DNA of 39,709 nt. It comes from Gnetum montanum (taxonomy: Eukaryota > Streptophyta > Gnetopsida > Gnetales > Gnetaceae). Under the pieces are notes generated by a model. That model worked only from the letters and a program-made list of their open reading frames with translations, was not told the DNA's origin and did no database searches. Position 1 is the stretch's first letter; the number at the start of each line of letters is the position of its first letter. A program made the position numbers and the translations under genes. The stretch is taken from contig MNCI01011957.1 of NCBI GenBank assembly GCA_015680685.1, forward strand, positions 127,718-167,426, in the 5' to 3' direction. Shown here piece by piece: positions 9,381-18,734 of this stretch.

Positions 9381-10299
9381 TGGATGTTAGCATTTTGTTA
9401 GCATTTTATGTATAGATGAACATGTTAGCATTTTATGTATCTTCAATAACCTTGTGAATTTAGCAAGTCATGTATTTAGCGAAATTTTTATAAGTATTGT
9501 TAAGAAGAGTAATAGCCTCTAATTACCAATATTACCAATATGTTAAGGACCTCTATTTTTAAGAAGAAGATGAATCATACTTTTATTAATATTTTTACCA
9601 AGAGAAACTTGTTTAAAAGCTTCTTGGAGAGCATGAAAGAGATCGTCTCCGATGATATCTGAGTGATTCTTAAAAAAATTAATAAAAAAACCCTTAAAAC
9701 ATGTAGTTTAGCCATTTGCTAAACTAAATATTGCTACTTTGATTTCTTCAAGACTACTTCAATGCACTTCTGTTATAAGATGAAGAATATGGCTACTAGA
9801 GGCCTAGAAGGACTCATTGCTAACCTTTATAAGAAAAAAAAAATAGAAGAAAAATGATTTGCTAAAAAAAACTTTTAATAGTCCTAAGATATTTAATGGT
9901 GAAGTCATTTATATAAAGTGATTTCAATTTAGGTACTTGACCTTTTTCTTTTAGAAATTTAAAAAAATTCTTTAAACTTTAGCCAAGACTTTTTAAGTTT
10001 CAAAATCAAAGGGATTTTGGTCAAGAAAAATTTGCATTTGCTTTACAAGTTCGGCAAAATCTTCTTTAACTTGATGCTTACACTTAGCAAAGTGCTTTCT
10101 AAACCATCTAGCATGATTTTTGACTCTACAATTAGTTTGCTATCACTAGTCAATTTGACAAATATCAAAAGCAGGTTCTTTTCTACATTCTATAAAGACT
10201 TCAAAATATATATATTTTTGTTGAGTCCTATAAACATATTTGCATTTATACAAAAAAAAGTCATGTTTTCAAAAGGATGAAGAATTAATATCAAAAATA

Positions 10300-11048
10300 A
10301 AAATGCTAATATAAAAAAGATGTCACAAAGTAACATTTGTATGCACTTCTACTTTCCTTGTAGGCTTCCAAAATAAAACATTAGAGATATAAAATCTATT
10401 AAGTCGACAATAAATTCTAATATTTCCTTGTTGATAATTATACCAAGTATAGTGCTTCTCCTTAGAATGAGATGAAAATAAAGATCTAACATCAAAAAGA
10501 AAATATTTTTCTTTGAAATTGCACCGATCTATTTTGTTCTTAAGAAGACATATTAGGAGGAAGACTATCAAGTTTATCTAAATGACTTTCAACCATATTG
10601 AATCACATTAATAATCTACGAAACTTTAGGTAGAGACAAAAGATATTTTCAAAACTCTAATCTATTTTTCAAATTATTAGGAACATAAATATTATAGAGT
10701 CTAAAGTTATCTTTTTCACTATAGCAAATAATTCAAATAACTCTTCCAAGGTTGTCAAAACTAGAAAACAAAACTTTTTCAGCCCAATTTTTATTAATAA
10801 GAATAGAAAAACCTCCTTTATTGACTTCATGAGTAACAAAAAAAAAGAAAAAAAAGAAAAAAAAGAAAAAAAAAGACAATTTAATTTTAAAAAATAAATT
10901 TACCAACAAAACTAATATCATGAGATTAATTCTTAATTTCTTGTAGAAAAAAATGTGGAGATAAATGTCGGTTTGAAAGATACTTCCTAACAATCTTTGC
11001 TTGCGACCTATTAGAAAGGCATCGAATATTCCATGATAAAACTAGCAT
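10300..11048 (-). pseudogene. LINE ORF2 endonuclease domain, degenerate
   Basis: Starts at a Met followed by LVLSWNIRCLSNRSQ, the typical beginning of a LINE apurinic-type endonuclease. FLQEIK, with the metal-binding Glu, follows about 35 residues in. Near 10380-10460 the domain shows YTWYNYQQGN and CRLNRFYIS, matching the usual FTW...SRLDRF segment. Many stops and an (A8G)n expansion at 10838-10876 interrupt it. In living elements this enzyme nicks target DNA to prime reverse transcription; this copy is dead. Confidence 0.65.
10838..10876. repeat. (A8G)n microsatellite
   Basis: Four to five units of A7-9 followed by G, inside the LINE endonuclease remnant; on the coding strand it reads as a run of phenylalanines. 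Confidence 0.85.
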
Positions 11049-11379
11049 TGAGATGTTGGGGAGGAGACCCTCATCTTGATTAAAAAACATTTGAAATAGT
11101 AGTAAAAGTAAAAAGAGAATAAGATACCTTTGAGGTTTTTAATTGAAAGTAGTCTTTGTAGGTCTTTTATCTATATTAGTATTTCCATTGTTAGTGCTTG
11201 CTTAAAATTTCTTTTTTTCTAAAATGGAATTTTTTTAGATATCAAGAGTTTATTGGCAATTTTAGAATTAAAAGGATTAGTAAAAGGTTGAGAACTCGTT
11301 GGAAAAGATTTTATTTGTGTTTTTTAAAAACTTCCATTATTTGCTTTTTATGAAAATTTTTAATTTTTTTCTCATGAAC

Positions 11380-12000
11380 AACTTATTTATTGAGAATAGG
11401 ACAAATTTCAATAACATGGCATTCACAATGACAATAGCTATAACATATTCACAAATTATAACATGTAATTTTTTGGGAAAAATACTAATTTCACCTTGAG
11501 TTTTAATTTTATGTTCTTCTACTGTAAATCAATCTCTATAAAGTAATGTGCATGCTGCACATCATCTAGTGATGCTTTTGACTCGGTTTTTAGGATTGCA
11601 CCAATGCTGTCAATAATTTCACTTTAAACACTTTGAAAAATAAGATGAAGATTTTCTAATTCTATCTAGTAAGAAATTTTAGAATGATCAAACATATATG
11701 GATCAAAATTCACTTTCCATTCCCAAGCAATAAAAATATTATGTTGATCCATAAAAACTTTAAGATCTAATGATTTCTCAGTTATTTTAGAATTGGCCAA
11801 TTCAACAACCAAAAAAGATTTAGAAAATTAATGAACATGTAAAACATTAATTGTATAGGATTCAAGGATAGCCTAAATCACTAGTGTAAAATCCTTATTT
11901 AGGTGAAAAAATCCAATAATCTCTAGAAATATGTATTATGAAGTGATATATTTTACAGAGATTCATATAAATTGTCAAGCAAAACAACATCAAAAGCTTC
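11380..12000 (-). pseudogene. LINE ORF1 remnant
   Basis: Minus-strand reading shows FLVVELANS and KVFMDQHNIFIAWEW, resembling the N-terminal DUF4283-type domain of plant LINE ORF1, then HYFIEIDLQ. A cysteine/histidine cluster ending CHVIEICP near 11395-11450 looks like the ORF1 zinc knuckle. Several stops and at least one frameshift are present. ORF1 proteins bind element RNA. Confidence 0.5.
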
Positions 12001-12559
12001 AAAATTCCTCATAGTCTTTACAATTTGAGAGACATTAGTATTTTCTATCTTTGAACCATTCTTTATTAAAAAAACATTTCTGTTGTAAAAACTCCACTAC
12101 CAATCCTCCAACTTCTTTTAAATTAATCTTTTACCACTTAAGAAACAAGCACCTTACTCAATCATGCATACTTATTTATGGTATCTTAACATTTAGTGAG
12201 GAATGTAAGTGGTGTTATATCTCGCAAAAGTATCTCCATAGAGTTAATTAAACCCTTGAGATCTCTTTTTACATGTCTAGTTGCTTACATTTTTAATGGT
12301 CCTACCATTGCTTGAGTAGTGTTGCGTGGGCAATGGTTGGAAAAATAACATTATTTATATATAATTTTCAAAGATAAAATATTTGAACTTGTTTGGTGAT
12401 CCTATGGTAATGTTTTTTTATGTAGTATATAAAGGTTTGAGTTTAAAATTTTATGTCAATTTTATTTTTGAAAAACCCTATGTAATTTTCCATTGTATAT
12501 CAAATTATAGATTCCAATTTTTTCCTCTTCTTTAATCTTTCAATGGATTGTAGATCTAA

Positions 12560-14040
12560 GAGTAGAGCATTGCAAATGAGAATACAATTTGATGGGAGCA
12601 CAAAAATTTATCATCCATTCATTATAGCATTGAGGGTTTGACATGGTGGTTGCCATGTCAAGTGATATTGAAGGACAAATAAACTACTTTGTGTTTCCAC
12701 TGTGCCTTGACTACTATGCATGACTATCAATATTTGAATCTTGAACTCCTCACTTGATATTCAAAGTACATACCATTATTCTATTTGGCTGGATGAGATT
12801 GATATTTCTTTTTATTTTATTTAAACAAATTTGTTTAGGTTCCCCTCCTACCTCCTAGGGAAGGACACATAAGCATGACTAATGATGGTTATCAAAGATG
12901 CATGAGTTAGCATAATGGACAAGCATGGGAGTTAAGGAGTAATGGAGAAAATTTCATGTGTGTTGTGCATTTTAAAATAGTAAAATACAAAAGATCCAGG
13001 ATACCATGAACTAATCTTTGCATTATTTTTGTTTTTCCAAGTAGGGTATATTAAGTGGATGGAAGAGGGGATTGTCAAATTTAAACTATTTAGGGGTGTT
13101 GGAACTTGAAATAATTGAAACATAGGTAGACCTCAAGATATATAGTTCAATTAGAACTTTATAACTCAGCATTGCCTTCCAGAATGAAACCCATGACTTG
13201 GAGCTTCCAAATCAAGAGTCTTACCATTAGGCTAACACCTCATTATTAAATTTAAACTATTTGATCATATGCATTGGTTTATTGTCATAGTTTCAATCAA
13301 ACATTTAGGCTATTAGACATAGGACAAAAAACATGAGCTAGTGGATTTGATAGAATTTGATATATGATTGAGGTGGATCTTAATTTTCTTAAGTAAGAAA
13401 TTCTTTTGCGTGTTAGCAAAATTGATTATGTACAAAAGACTGTTTATTACAATCTTCCAAAGTCATGTCACTATTGTCATTAAGAGGGTCATATGTTTGA
13501 TTCATGTCCTTTTACACTGAAAAAAGGCTATGCAAGTGCATCATCATCAAGCTACTACAAACACTACTAAGGTTTCTTCTACAAATGTTGTAGATCTTGC
13601 TAAGGTTTTTTCTATAGATGTTGCATATTTTGCAATGATTTATTCTATTGATATTTCAACAGTTATCTCACTCTTTTCTTGTACTATTGTTCAATAAAAT
13701 GTACCTTTGACGAAGGTTCTAATCAAATAAATTTTAGAGAGTCTTTAATGACTAAGAAAAAATAAGTACTTCTGTATAAGGTCTCACAAAAATCTTTTTC
13801 TAATTCAAATAGCTTTCAAATAGTTCTTCATAATAAAAAAACATTGAGGAAGTCTATTTATAAATAATTACATGCCAAATATTTAGAATGGACATCATGT
13901 TCAAGATATTTTCACTCTTAAAAATCCACTTGCAGTAATTGGTCAAGATATGGAGATAATATATTTTGATAATGTTGATTTCATTAATAGGGTAGAGGCC
14001 TCCTTCCCCTTCATTTAGTATTAATCTTTTCCTCAAATGT
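12560..14040 (+). pseudogene. Second LINE ORF1 remnant (plus strand)
   Basis: Best evidence is at 13370-13510, where the plus strand reads IEVDLNFL, YYNLPKSCHYCH and EGHMFDSC. This is a CX2CX4HX4C zinc knuckle (13466-13507) with the preceding YxNLP typical of plant LINE ORF1; a TAA replaces one knuckle codon. The upstream part is interrupted by a SINE at 13092-13247. The downstream part has no recognisable domain and leads into a dispersed repeat at 14040. No ORF2 follows, so this is a deleted copy. Confidence 0.55.
13092..13247 (-). repeat. tRNA-derived SINE with perfect 15-bp target-site duplication
   Basis: Flanked by identical AAATTTAAACTATTT at 13077-13091 and 13248-13262. On the minus strand it begins near GTGTTAGCCTAATGGTAAG (A box) and has GGGTTTCATTCT (B box) about 44 nt later, the spacing of a tRNA. 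A tRNA-unrelated body follows. It interrupts the plus-strand LINE ORF1 remnant. It is the best preserved of the SINE copies in the window. Confidence 0.85.
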
Positions 14041-14215
14041 TTGATTTCCTACCCCATAGGGGAGATTTCTTAGGATTGGTTGTAAATATGAAAATTTGAA
14101 AAGGCATCCCCAAAACCGTTGGGCCTTTCCTTTTTGTTGATTTAGAGTTTCTCCTCTCTACAATATTCCTTTGATTTTGTACTTTGAATTGATATATATA
14201 TATATATATATATAT
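14040..14215 (+). repeat. Dispersed repeat copy 2 ending in an (AT)n tract
   Basis: Same ordered blocks as 2500-2665 and the same orientation; ends in (AT)12 at 14192-14215. Lying after a LINE ORF1 remnant, it may be that element's 3' untranslated region. Confidence 0.5.
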
Positions 14216-14249
14216 CTTGATAATAGTAAAAAAAACATTTAGAGTACAT

Positions 14250-15454
14250 CATATTTTTTAACACTTTAATAGAAAATACTAAAAACAAATATGAAAAGGA
14301 AGAAATTCCCAATTTTAGTGATGCTTACTCATGTGCATAATCTTATGATTTGTATTTTTGGAAAATCAAGAAGGAAAATTCATTATTATTAGGGATGATA
14401 GCCTTGCCTTGTGTGAAGAAGACATGTTTCAGTCACTAATGTATGCAACTCAAAATATTAATTTTTTCTAAAAGATAAATTGCTAATGCTTTTAAATGGA
14501 TCATTTATGATTTAACTAATATAGATCACTAGCACCATGTCCAGTAATGACACCTATGATGAGGCGTAAAGTAGACCCTATGGTCAACCATATAGATCAC
14601 AAATGTTCATGCATGATCTAGTCGAATTTTGTGGATTAAAACTAATTTTATTGTCTAGATGGCTAGACATTAGATCATTAGTTCCTATCTTTCCAATCGC
14701 ATTTATCTGGTTTTAATTCATAGGGTTAAATGTGATTGAGATATATGATAAAAATATAACTTTTTAAAATATTAAATGATTAAAATATTAAAATTCTAAC
14801 TATTTGATCTAAGTGCAAGAAATAAATGTAGTTTAACTTAGGCATGAAGCATCTATTTCCAACTTGTCGTACACATACTAAACATGTATCAACATTACTG
14901 GATTACCAAGTATCTACTACTGGGCATAGCAAGTTGTATACTATTGGGATTACCAAACATTTATGCTTTTATGCTTGAAGTTGGTTGTACTCATGCATTT
15001 TAATTAAGTGTAATGAAAGTTAAATTAACTAATTAACCAAGTGCATAATATTAATGAACACTTAAAATAAATTGCAAATAAGAAAATTATAAAGCTAAGT
15101 CAAGTGCTTTAATGAAGGAATGGATCTCAATTTTATTATCGTCATGAAAATGTATCTAGGTACATCATCACTCAAATAAAATTTCATTCAATCTATTTGA
15201 TTCACATTACGGGTACTTGGTGAAAAATTCTAACTTCTATGGAAACAAATTGGCAAAGTCTAGCTAGACTACTATCCAAATGGTGTTCACACATGGTGGG
15301 TAAAAAGTATTTATAAGAATTTTTTGTAATTATGTTAGTGAATCTACATGTATGTAAAAAAGGCTTACACAACAAAGCTACATTGATGCATTAGTCTTGA
15401 CTAAGCATATGCATTGACTAAGCCCTTGTAAAATTGCACTTTTATTGTTCATCA
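14250..15454 (-). mobile_element. E5: 5' LTR and gag start of an E-group Ty3/gypsy element
   Basis: Minus strand: LTR G (15454 to 14557), a worn tRNA-Asp-type primer-binding site, a leader, then ATGTCTTCTTCACACAAG at 14425, matching the gag start of E1. Similarity is lost about 60 codons later, so the rest of the element is deleted or too worn to recognise. The right edge meets old integrase sequence at 15455. Confidence 0.65.
14557..15454 (-). repeat. LTR G (5' LTR of E5)
   Basis: About 898 bp, plus-strand TGATGAGGCG...TTCATCA. It aligns along its length with LTR F of E2: near-shared CAACCATA and GATCTAGTCGAATTT at one end, and on the minus strand TTATAAATA (TATA), CATAGAAGTTAGAATTTTTC and AATAAAATTGAG (polyadenylation signal). 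Confidence 0.65.
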
Positions 15455-15754
15455 CCTTGTTAGGATGAGCATTAACCCTTTGGGTTAGCCAACCCAATGT
15501 TGTTGGGACAAGGCTAGGATGAGCATAGAGTCCTGCATGATTGGCCATACAAAACCTCATATGGATTTTCATGCAAACTATTTTGGTAACTATTATAATA
15601 GATAAACTCCCTAAGAGGCAACATGTATTTCAAATTATCTTTATACTCTAAGGCATATATATGCAACATATCCTTTAAAATCTAGTTCACCCACTTTGTT
15701 TATTTATCAATTTGTAGATGATATGTTGAACATAGGTTTAGTAGCATGCCCATT
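15455..15754 (-). pseudogene. Old Ty3/gypsy integrase, C-terminal part
   Basis: Minus strand from 15754 reads LNLCSTYHLQIDK, then ILKDMLHIYALEYKDN, LPLREFIYYNSYQNS and YEVLYGQSCRTL, the end of the integrase core and the region after it in chromovirus-like Ty3/gypsy pol. The position of the third catalytic acidic residue reads Lys, and there are stops. It continues from 36322-36520, where the rest of the core lies; E2 separates the two parts. Confidence 0.75.
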
Positions 15755-15777
15755 TGATGAGCGGTGAGGTACCCTTA
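15755..15777 (-). repeat. First 23 bp of E2's left LTR, cut off by E1
   Basis: TGATGAGCGGTGAGGTACCC matches the start of LTR F (TGATGAGCGGTGAGGTACAC). The LTR resumes at 22923 with CCCTATGCCCAA, as F continues CCTATGCCCAA. Confidence 0.85.
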
Positions 15778-16538
15778 TGATGAGTGGCGAGGTACCCCTA
15801 CACTCAACCATACAAATACGAGTGTAACACATGCGATTTGGTTGAACTCCACAGACTAAGTGCCTACACGCATCATGGAACACTTAATATTAATTATTCG
15901 TTGTCTTCCCAGACTTACTTGTATTTTTCATGGTGTATGGTTAAGTAAGTCTGAGGTATATGATTTTTATAGCTTTTTCAGTTTTTATCTCCTATGCTAT
16001 TGAGGTGAAGGGTTGAAAGACTAATTGACTAACTTTAACTAACAAACTAAGTCTAAATTAACCTAGCGTCAGCATCCGTTCCCACTTACCATACACACCC
16101 TGAACCAATGCAATCGTGGTTACCAAACGCTAGTCGTTGCTGGGATCACCACGTGTAATGCATGTGCTCGAAGTGGTTGTACTGAGGCACTTAACTAGGA
16201 GAGAAGGGTTGAGAAAGATTTAATTCCTAATAAAGCATTTAAATGGAAAACAGTAAATAACAATAAATAAATCCTAATTAGCCTATTCCATGCATTGCAA
16301 GGTTTATCCAAGAAGCTCATCTTTATTGCCATACACAAACTTGTGTTCAGGTATAATGTTTGCTCGAATAAAGATCCGTTCACTTTAGGACTCCTACTGC
16401 GGGCACATAGAAAATATTCTATCTCTGGAGTGATCAATCTGCTAGAGTTTCCCTACTGTCTAGCCTAGGATGAGAAATAACAGAGTGCCGCCTCTTATTT
16501 ATAGATATGATGGTGCACCATGATATCGTGTCCCATCA
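15778..16538 (-). repeat. LTR A (3' LTR of E1)
   Basis: 761 bp, TGATG...CATCA. Highly similar to LTR B but about 62 bp shorter, because only one of the GATATC motifs near its right end remains. Contains the reverse of TATAAATAAG (TATA) near 16500 and of CAATAAAGATGAG (polyadenylation signal) near 16322. Confidence 0.85.
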
Positions 16539-16552
16539 TACCCCCATGACCA
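16539..16552 (-). other. Polypurine tract of E1
   Basis: Minus strand CATGGGGGTA directly abuts the 3' LTR; it primes plus-strand DNA synthesis in LTR elements. Identical tracts abut LTR E (23708-23717) and LTR C (37398-37407). Confidence 0.7.
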
Positions 16553-16677
16553 AATGAAAACTCATCCTCGAGTTCCTTACAATAATATTGGGAAGGTATG
16601 GGATTATTAACTCAAAATGATACTAATGGGATGACATGTGAATGGATCATCATTACAAGACTTGACAAAATTGGTGT

Positions 16678-16899
16678 TCATAACAACAAGAGTGAAGACC
16701 TTATTACATTGACATTAGGCCTCATTTGGCAGCTGAGAAAGAGAGAGAGAGAAGTGTTGCTGCTGCCAACGCTAAGATTGTGCCTTTTGTAGTCCATCGG
16801 TAAGCACACCATTAGTGTTGCTCCTTGCATAGTTGCCTCCAGCACTACTCCATTCCAAGTGTTCCTTCCAGATCCCCTCTGTTTTTGTATGATTGCCAT
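16678..16899 (-). CDS. Short ORF at the third-ORF position of E1, doubtful
   Basis: A 73-codon minus-strand ORF, MAIIQKQRGSGRNTWNGV..., starting directly after the GTGTGCAG end of the intron-like segment. E3 has the related segment NTWNGVVLE, but a frameshift removes it from the ATG frame there. No known domain, and no similarity to E2's long third ORF. It may be only the conserved 3' untranslated region, or a remnant of a replaced ORF. Confidence 0.25.
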   Translation of the reverse strand: MAIIQKQRGSGRNTWNGVVLEATMQGATLMVCLPMDYKRHNLSVGSSNTSLSLFLSCQMRPNVNVIRSSLLLL

Positions 16900-16959
16900 C
16901 TGCACACAAAACACAATCTTATATTAGCAAGGATAAATAAATTTCAATGTAGTTGATAC
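16900..16959 (-). other. Conserved 60-nt intron-like segment (E1 copy)
   Basis: Minus strand AAG|GTATCAAC ... TTGCTAATATAAG (branch-point-like CTAAT) ... TTTTGTGTGCAG|ATG. Same length and layout as in E3 and E4. Confidence 0.65.
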
Positions 16960-17809
16960 CTTGCTTCGGTGAAAGGTCTATTGGCTAAGTTGCAGTATGG
17001 TTGATACGGATCTGGAGATATAATATTGATGACTACTGAAGGTGTAGGGGTTAGGAAAAAATCGAAAAAATCGGGGCTAGGAGAAAATAAAAAAAATCGG
17101 GCCCCATACCCCCATGGCTAATCGCGAACCTCCGGTAGCGTTAGAATGGAGAAAGAAAAGGAATAAGAAAGATCAATAAAAAGGGACAACTATAGCATCG
17201 ATGAAATGGATGTCAAGATGGAAATGAAAAAAATAAAATTAATTACAAAAATGTTAGGGAAAAGAAGTTAACTGGTGTACCAAATAGGAATGTCAGTGGG
17301 TCCTCCCCAAAGCAAGCTCATGCCCTTAATGCCCTGACAAACCCACATTCAAAGCGTCTGTAGGCTCTGGGAATGTCATTTGGAACAAGAGTTAAAGTCT
17401 TAACCAGAAAAATTTACCAAGAAGAAAACAATGCATCTACCAAAATATACATTAATGATACAACCAGCAATGAGGTGAATAATGGAGAGAAGGATGGAGA
17501 GAAGAGAATGGAATGGAATCCCAAGAACAAGCTGGTGTACAACCCCTTATGTGTTTCATGATTAATGTGACTTAGCAGGTCCCATTCCAAGTTCAGCCTT
17601 AAACAATCCACTTCCAGTGACTTCGCATTAATGCATTCGGTCAATCCATCCTCTTGAAGTAACAAGAATGCCATCTCCAAGAGTCACCACCATTCTGATA
17701 AAACAAGGAGGAGAGAATGGGAAGCGAGAAGGGCCTTAGTTAGAGGGAGCATTTTTATTTGTAGTTCCATAACTAGTGCTTGTAGCCCAAGGGATTATTT
17801 TGTCTAAGG

Positions 17810-17880
17810 GGTGTGCTTTGAATTCTCACTTCTTTTTTTTTATTTTTGTGTTTTATGTTTTTATGCATGAGAACCACACC
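17810..17880 (-). other. Conserved hairpin (E1 copy)
   Basis: Plus strand TTCTCA (17823-17828) pairs with TGAGAA (17868-17873). An outer stem GGTGTG/CACACC (about 17811-17816 and 17875-17880) can also form. Compare TTCCCATT/AATGGGAA in E2. Confidence 0.55.
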
Positions 17881-18304
17881 ATGCAAAGTCTTTGTTATTT
17901 TTATTGTCAGCTTCCCGTTAATTGGGTAATGTTGAAGCGGCAAGAAAACTCAAGAAGAAAACATTCAAGCACCCAAGAGAACAACCAACAAAAATGCATC
18001 AAGTTCCCTTGAAATGACACCATTTTCAATCCTTAAGTCCTTCCTTAGTTTGAAAAATGCACAGTCATCGATTCGTTAAAGTTCTTATGAAGAAAAGGAC
18101 TGTACATTTCCAAGCCAAGAGAGACCATAGAAACTGGTGGACGGATGGATGAAGTGAACTCATTGCTTGCCATATCAAAAGAAACATACCTTAGTATCCA
18201 CATCATGACTTAAAGGTAAAAACCAAACATTAGCAATCAATGGAAACATAGTTCATACCATCATGAAGAACACTTATTGAATGACAAAATTACAGGGTGG
18301 ATGA

Positions 18305-18590
18305 CACACACACACACACACAAAAAATGAAAAAGTATAACGATGTTAAAAAACAAAAATAAGAAGAGTTAAAGAAATTTGTAAGAAAAAAACAAGAAAA
18401 GTTAAAGAAATTTGTAAAAAAAAACAAGAAAAGTTAAAGAAATTTGTAAAACAAAAATGTGTAAGACAAAAATGTGTAAAACGAAACCGTGGAAAACAAA
18501 AATGTGTAAAACAAAAACATGTAAAACAAAAATGTGTAAGACAAAAACTTGTAAAAAAAAAACATGTAAAAAAAAAAACTTAAAAAGAAC
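18305..18590. repeat. (AC)n followed by a 17-bp A-rich minisatellite (E1)
   Basis: (AC)n at about 18305-18322, then many copies of a unit like ACAAAAATGTGTAAAAC from about 18350 to 18590. E3 has fewer copies at 39190-39310 and E2 about two at 28995-29030. Confidence 0.8.
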
Positions 18591-18734
18591 TGAGGCCCCA
18601 TATGGTTAGCATAGGTGGCCATCTCCCTCATGACTGAGTGGAAAGGGAGAGATCCGAAATAATGAGCGCCTGTTTGAATTTCTTAAAAGTGCCCAACTTC
18701 TCCTAATTGGTGTTCTTAGATTAAGGGGTGGAAG

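Larger units (their letters stand above)
9500..12250 (-). mobile_element. Decayed L1-type LINE (minus strand)
   Basis: On the minus strand, an ORF1-like remnant (about 12000 to 11380) is followed by an ORF2 endonuclease remnant (11048 to about 10300), the order expected of plant L1 LINEs. Downstream to about 9500 the frame is too broken to identify a reverse transcriptase. The ends and any poly-A tail are not visible, so the limits are approximate. Confidence 0.6.

Noticed and set aside
15755-16538. LTR A and the adjacent 15755 start as one tandem LTR pair
   Set aside because: The first 23 bp belong to a different LTR type (matching LTR F) that resumes at 22923; nesting explains it better.
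18350-18590. CRISPR-like regular repeat array
   Set aside because: Units are contiguous without unique spacers, A-rich, in a plant retrotransposon; a minisatellite.
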